The notes under the pieces are model-generated. The model was given only the letters and a program-made list of their open reading frames with translations. It was not told where the DNA came from and searched no databases. From NCBI GenBank assembly GCA_030635005.1, contig DAOVZS010000021.1, positions 1 to 17,621 of the forward strand: DNA of 17,621 nt, read 5' to 3'. The stretch's first letter is position 1, and each line of letters starts with the position of its first letter. Source of the stretch: Thiomargarita sp. (lineage in GTDB: Bacteria; Pseudomonadota; Gammaproteobacteria; Beggiatoales; Beggiatoaceae). The translations under genes and the position numbers were made by a program. This document shows, one piece after another, positions 15,991-17,621 of the stretch.

Positions 15991-16425
15991 GTGGATTCTC
16001 CTATTGTGATTGCAATCATTGTATTTATCAGTATATATGTTATATGGTATTTAATACGTGTATTCGCAGATTTTATTTTAGTCAGCATTGCATTGAGTAG
16101 TGCTGTTTTAAGTTATTATATTCCCAATCTATATCCTAGCATTTTAGTAGGTTTAAAAGAAATGAATCTTTTAAACATATTAGGAATGACGTGGTTACCA
16201 GAACAGGCAGACTTTGCAGCAATTATAGCTATAGCCTGTTTGATTGTGGGTGTTGCGGTATTGATTTCTATCCCAATTTTACCCTTTTCAGCGACTTATA
16301 GAAGCATGTTGGGGATAGAAGGATCTGTATTTAAGCGAAAAGAGGCTAAAATTCGTCAATGGATTATTGAAGAAGTCCAGCATTATCATGATAAAAATAT
16401 AAATGAAAACAGTGACCGTAATTGA
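15991..16425 (+). CDS. Small integral membrane protein of unknown function
   Basis: I do not recognise this family. The 144-residue protein has about three membrane helices (roughly 4-22, 25-46 and 76-98). Between the second and third lies a loop with Pro, Asn and Trp (MTWLPEQ), and the C-terminal tail of about 45 residues is charged and likely cytoplasmic (FKRKEAKIRQW). The start is GTG at 15991, with GGAAAA about 6 bases upstream. An out-of-frame ATG at 15971 gives only 12 codons. Its last 23 bases overlap the start of hisH, which argues that the two are translated together. A loose likeness to CvpA-type proteins in the first helices is too weak to use. Confidence 0.7.
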   Translation: MDSPIVIAIIVFISIYVIWYLIRVFADFILVSIALSSAVLSYYIPNLYPSILVGLKEMNLLNILGMTWLPEQADFAAIIAIACLIVGVAVLISIPILPFSATYRSMLGIEGSVFKRKEAKIRQWIIEEVQHYHDKNINENSDRN

Positions 16426-17023
16426 CTATGGCATGAGCAATTTACGCTCTGTCAGTAAGGCCTTAGAGCATGTGGCAGGTAAGGATTGGCACGTTATTGT
16501 GAGTGATCAAGCTGATGTGATACTACATTCTGATAAGGTGGTTTTTCCTGGACAAGGTGCGATAGGCAATTGCATGACATTATTGCAACAAACAGGTCTT
16601 GATGATGTGATTAAACAAGCACTTGAAAAACCATTTTTAGGGATTTGTTTGGGGCTACAGACCTTATTTAGTCGTAGTGAAGAAAGTGGTGGCACGACGG
16701 GATTTAATTGGATTAATGGGACAGTACGTCATTTTGTGAGACCCGATGATTCCTTTAAAATTCCACAAATGGGGTGGAATCAAGTGCAACAACATCAGTC
16801 TCACCCTTTATGGCACGGCATTCCCGATAATAGTCGCTTTTATTTTGTACATAGTTACTATGTTGATCCTGAAGACAGGGCTGTGATCATGGGACGTACC
16901 CCTTATGCTGGTTTCGAATTCACTTCTGCAATTGCACGGGATAATGTTTTTGCAGTGCAATTTCATCCTGAGAAAAGCCAGCATGTAGGACTTAAATTAT
17001 TAAAGAATTTTTTAGATTGGTAA
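16403..17023 (+). CDS. hisH: Imidazole glycerol phosphate synthase, glutaminase subunit
   Basis: A 206-residue class I glutamine amidotransferase. It hydrolyses glutamine and channels ammonia to HisF, which makes imidazole glycerol phosphate and AICAR in histidine synthesis. It begins VTVIDYGMSNLRSV and has the VFPGQGAIG oxyanion strand. The catalytic triad is Cys82 (LGICLGLQ), His188 and Glu190 (QFHPEKS), and FVHSYYV and PQMGWNQV are typical of HisH. Length is normal. hisA and hisF do not follow; rpsT does, after 45 bases, and an unknown membrane protein precedes it with a 23-base overlap. The Shine-Dalgarno site before its ATG is poor, which fits translational coupling to the upstream gene. 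Confidence 0.94.
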   Translation: MKTVTVIDYGMSNLRSVSKALEHVAGKDWHVIVSDQADVILHSDKVVFPGQGAIGNCMTLLQQTGLDDVIKQALEKPFLGICLGLQTLFSRSEESGGTTGFNWINGTVRHFVRPDDSFKIPQMGWNQVQQHQSHPLWHGIPDNSRFYFVHSYYVDPEDRAVIMGRTPYAGFEFTSAIARDNVFAVQFHPEKSQHVGLKLLKNFLDW

Positions 17024-17068
17024 GATTTTTTTTATTTTCATTATTTTAATATTAACAGGAGAGACACT

Positions 17069-17341
17069 TTGGCCAATTCTGCTCAAGCAACAAAACGAGC
17101 TCGTCAAGCTGAAAAACATCGTCATCAAAAAGCAGGACAACGTGCTATGTTTCGCACATATTTGAAAAATGTACTTAAAGCGATTGCTACCGGTGATTTT
17201 GCAACTGCACAGGCTTCCTATAAAAAGGCAGTGCCTGTGATAGATAATATGGCTAATAAAGGTATTATTCATAAAAATAAGGCTGCGCGTCATAAAAGTC
17301 GCCTTAATAAACATGTTCATGCATTGCAAGCCACGACTTAA
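17069..17341 (+). CDS. rpsT: Ribosomal protein S20
   Basis: A 90-residue, lysine- and arginine-rich helical protein of the small ribosomal subunit that binds 16S rRNA. The sequence is full length: [18 protein letters not shown] at the N-terminus, then [11 protein letters not shown] and [12 protein letters not shown]. The start codon is TTG at 17069-17071, with AGGAGA (17057-17062) 6 bases upstream. E. coli rpsT also starts with UUG, which is part of its autoregulation by free S20, so similar control is likely here. The stop codon abuts the stop codon of the convergent purN gene with no gap, and the terminator lies inside purN. Confidence 0.97.
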   Translation: MANSAQATKRARQAEKHRHQKAGQRAMFRTYLKNVLKAIATGDFATAQASYKKAVPVIDNMANKGIIHKNKAARHKSRLNKHVHALQATT

Positions 17342-17621
17342 TCAGTTCATTTTTTCGGATTTCTGAATAGAAATCCGATTTGTTGCAAAATCATGTATTG
17401 CTTCTGGATATAGACGGTGTTCTGCTACCAATACTCGTGCTGCTAAACGTGCTTCATCATCAGCTGGAAAAATAGGTACAGACGCTTGACGTATGACAGG
17501 ACCTGCATCTAAATCCTCAGTCACAAAATGCACCGTTGCTCCATGTTCAGTGACGCCTGCTTTTAAAGCACGTTGATGTGTATGTAACCCTTTAAAATTT
17601 GGGAGTAGGGACGGATGAATA
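17342..17621 (-). CDS. purN: Phosphoribosylglycinamide formyltransferase, 3' part (runs off the window)
   Basis: PurN transfers the formyl group of 10-formyl-tetrahydrofolate to GAR in the third step of purine synthesis. Only the C-terminal 93 codons or so are present; the gene continues past 17621. The visible part starts inside the conserved IHPSLLPNFKGLHTHQRAL substrate-binding stretch. It continues with VTEHGATVHFVTEDLDAGP, containing the catalytic-region aspartate loop, and VIRQASVPIF. The C-terminus is slightly shorter than in E. coli and is encoded partly by the arms of the rpsT terminator hairpin. Reading from the internal GTG at 17533 as a start would be wrong, since the family motif lies upstream of it. 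Confidence 0.93.
   Translation of the reverse strand, partial: IHPSLLPNFKGLHTHQRALKAGVTEHGATVHFVTEDLDAGPVIRQASVPIFPADDEARLAARVLVAEHRLYPEAIHDFATNRISIQKSEKMN
17355..17383 (+). terminator. Hairpin terminator of rpsT, inside the purN coding end
   Basis: TCGGATTTCT and AGAAATCCGA form a perfect 10-pair stem with the tetraloop GAAT (17355-17378). The following plus-strand bases TTTGT give only a short T run, so termination may be partial. It begins 14 bases after the rpsT stop and lies wholly within the C-terminal codons of purN. Its stem contains the same 9-base arm as the rhodanese terminator at 14445-14474. Confidence 0.65.

Overview
The window looks like chromosomal DNA of an AT-rich gammaproteobacterium. 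The supporting signs are a Pseudomonas-like GmhA, E. coli-like TsaC and Cca sequences, a ygfX-type membrane gene, a rmlBAC cluster, an OmpA protein with thrombospondin type 3 repeats, and a UUG-started rpsT. Beggiatoa-type sulfur bacteria (Thiotrichales) are my guess for the source. That is an impression from gene content and protein style, not a demonstrated assignment. Genes are packed tightly. No insertion sequence, CRISPR array, phage module or rRNA is visible.

Layout. (1) 99-1379: tRNA-Lys(UUU) and hemW on the minus strand. (2) 1397-2542: a plus-strand pair, a CX5R protein phosphatase and gmhA. (3) 2537-6864: a minus-strand unit with its own promoter, made of a TerB-like gene, a 1090-residue two-ring Clp-type AAA+ protein and a DUF98/chorismate-lyase-like gene. 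(4) 6928-13505: a long, tightly spaced minus-strand series, grxC - ompA-like - rfbB - rfbA - rfbC - truncated rhuM-like - tsaC - pit. (5) 13548-13782: a 63-residue protein gene ending in a strong terminator. (6) 13864-14482: a promoter, a rhodanese gene and its terminator. (7) 14457-15942: ygfX-like and cca on the minus strand. (8) 15991-17341: a small membrane protein, hisH and rpsT on the plus strand. (9) 17342 to the end: the 3' part of purN on the minus strand.

How the genes fit together. Most are housekeeping genes: tRNA maturation and modification (cca, tsaC), ribosome (rpsT), heme-related radical SAM chaperone (hemW), purine and histidine synthesis (purN, hisH), and cell-surface sugars (gmhA for heptose, rmlBAC for dTDP-4-keto-rhamnose). 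OmpA and phosphate uptake complete the envelope theme.

The most unusual locus is region 3. The AAA+ protein carries, after its second ATPase ring, what looks like the codon-recognition (PCRF) half of a class I peptide release factor without the GGQ catalytic half. Its first ATPase ring has lost its catalytic residues. The second ring keeps its ATPase residues but lacks the usual aromatic pore loop. It is translated directly from the stop codon of a TerB-like gene. This may be a ribosome- or RNA-directed remodelling machine, but that role is inference. Secondary oddities are a RhuM-family gene with its middle deleted inside the rml series, a Cca that has lost its HD domain in place, an hisH separated from hisA and hisF, and two convergent-junction hairpins that share the same stem and lie inside the opposing gene.
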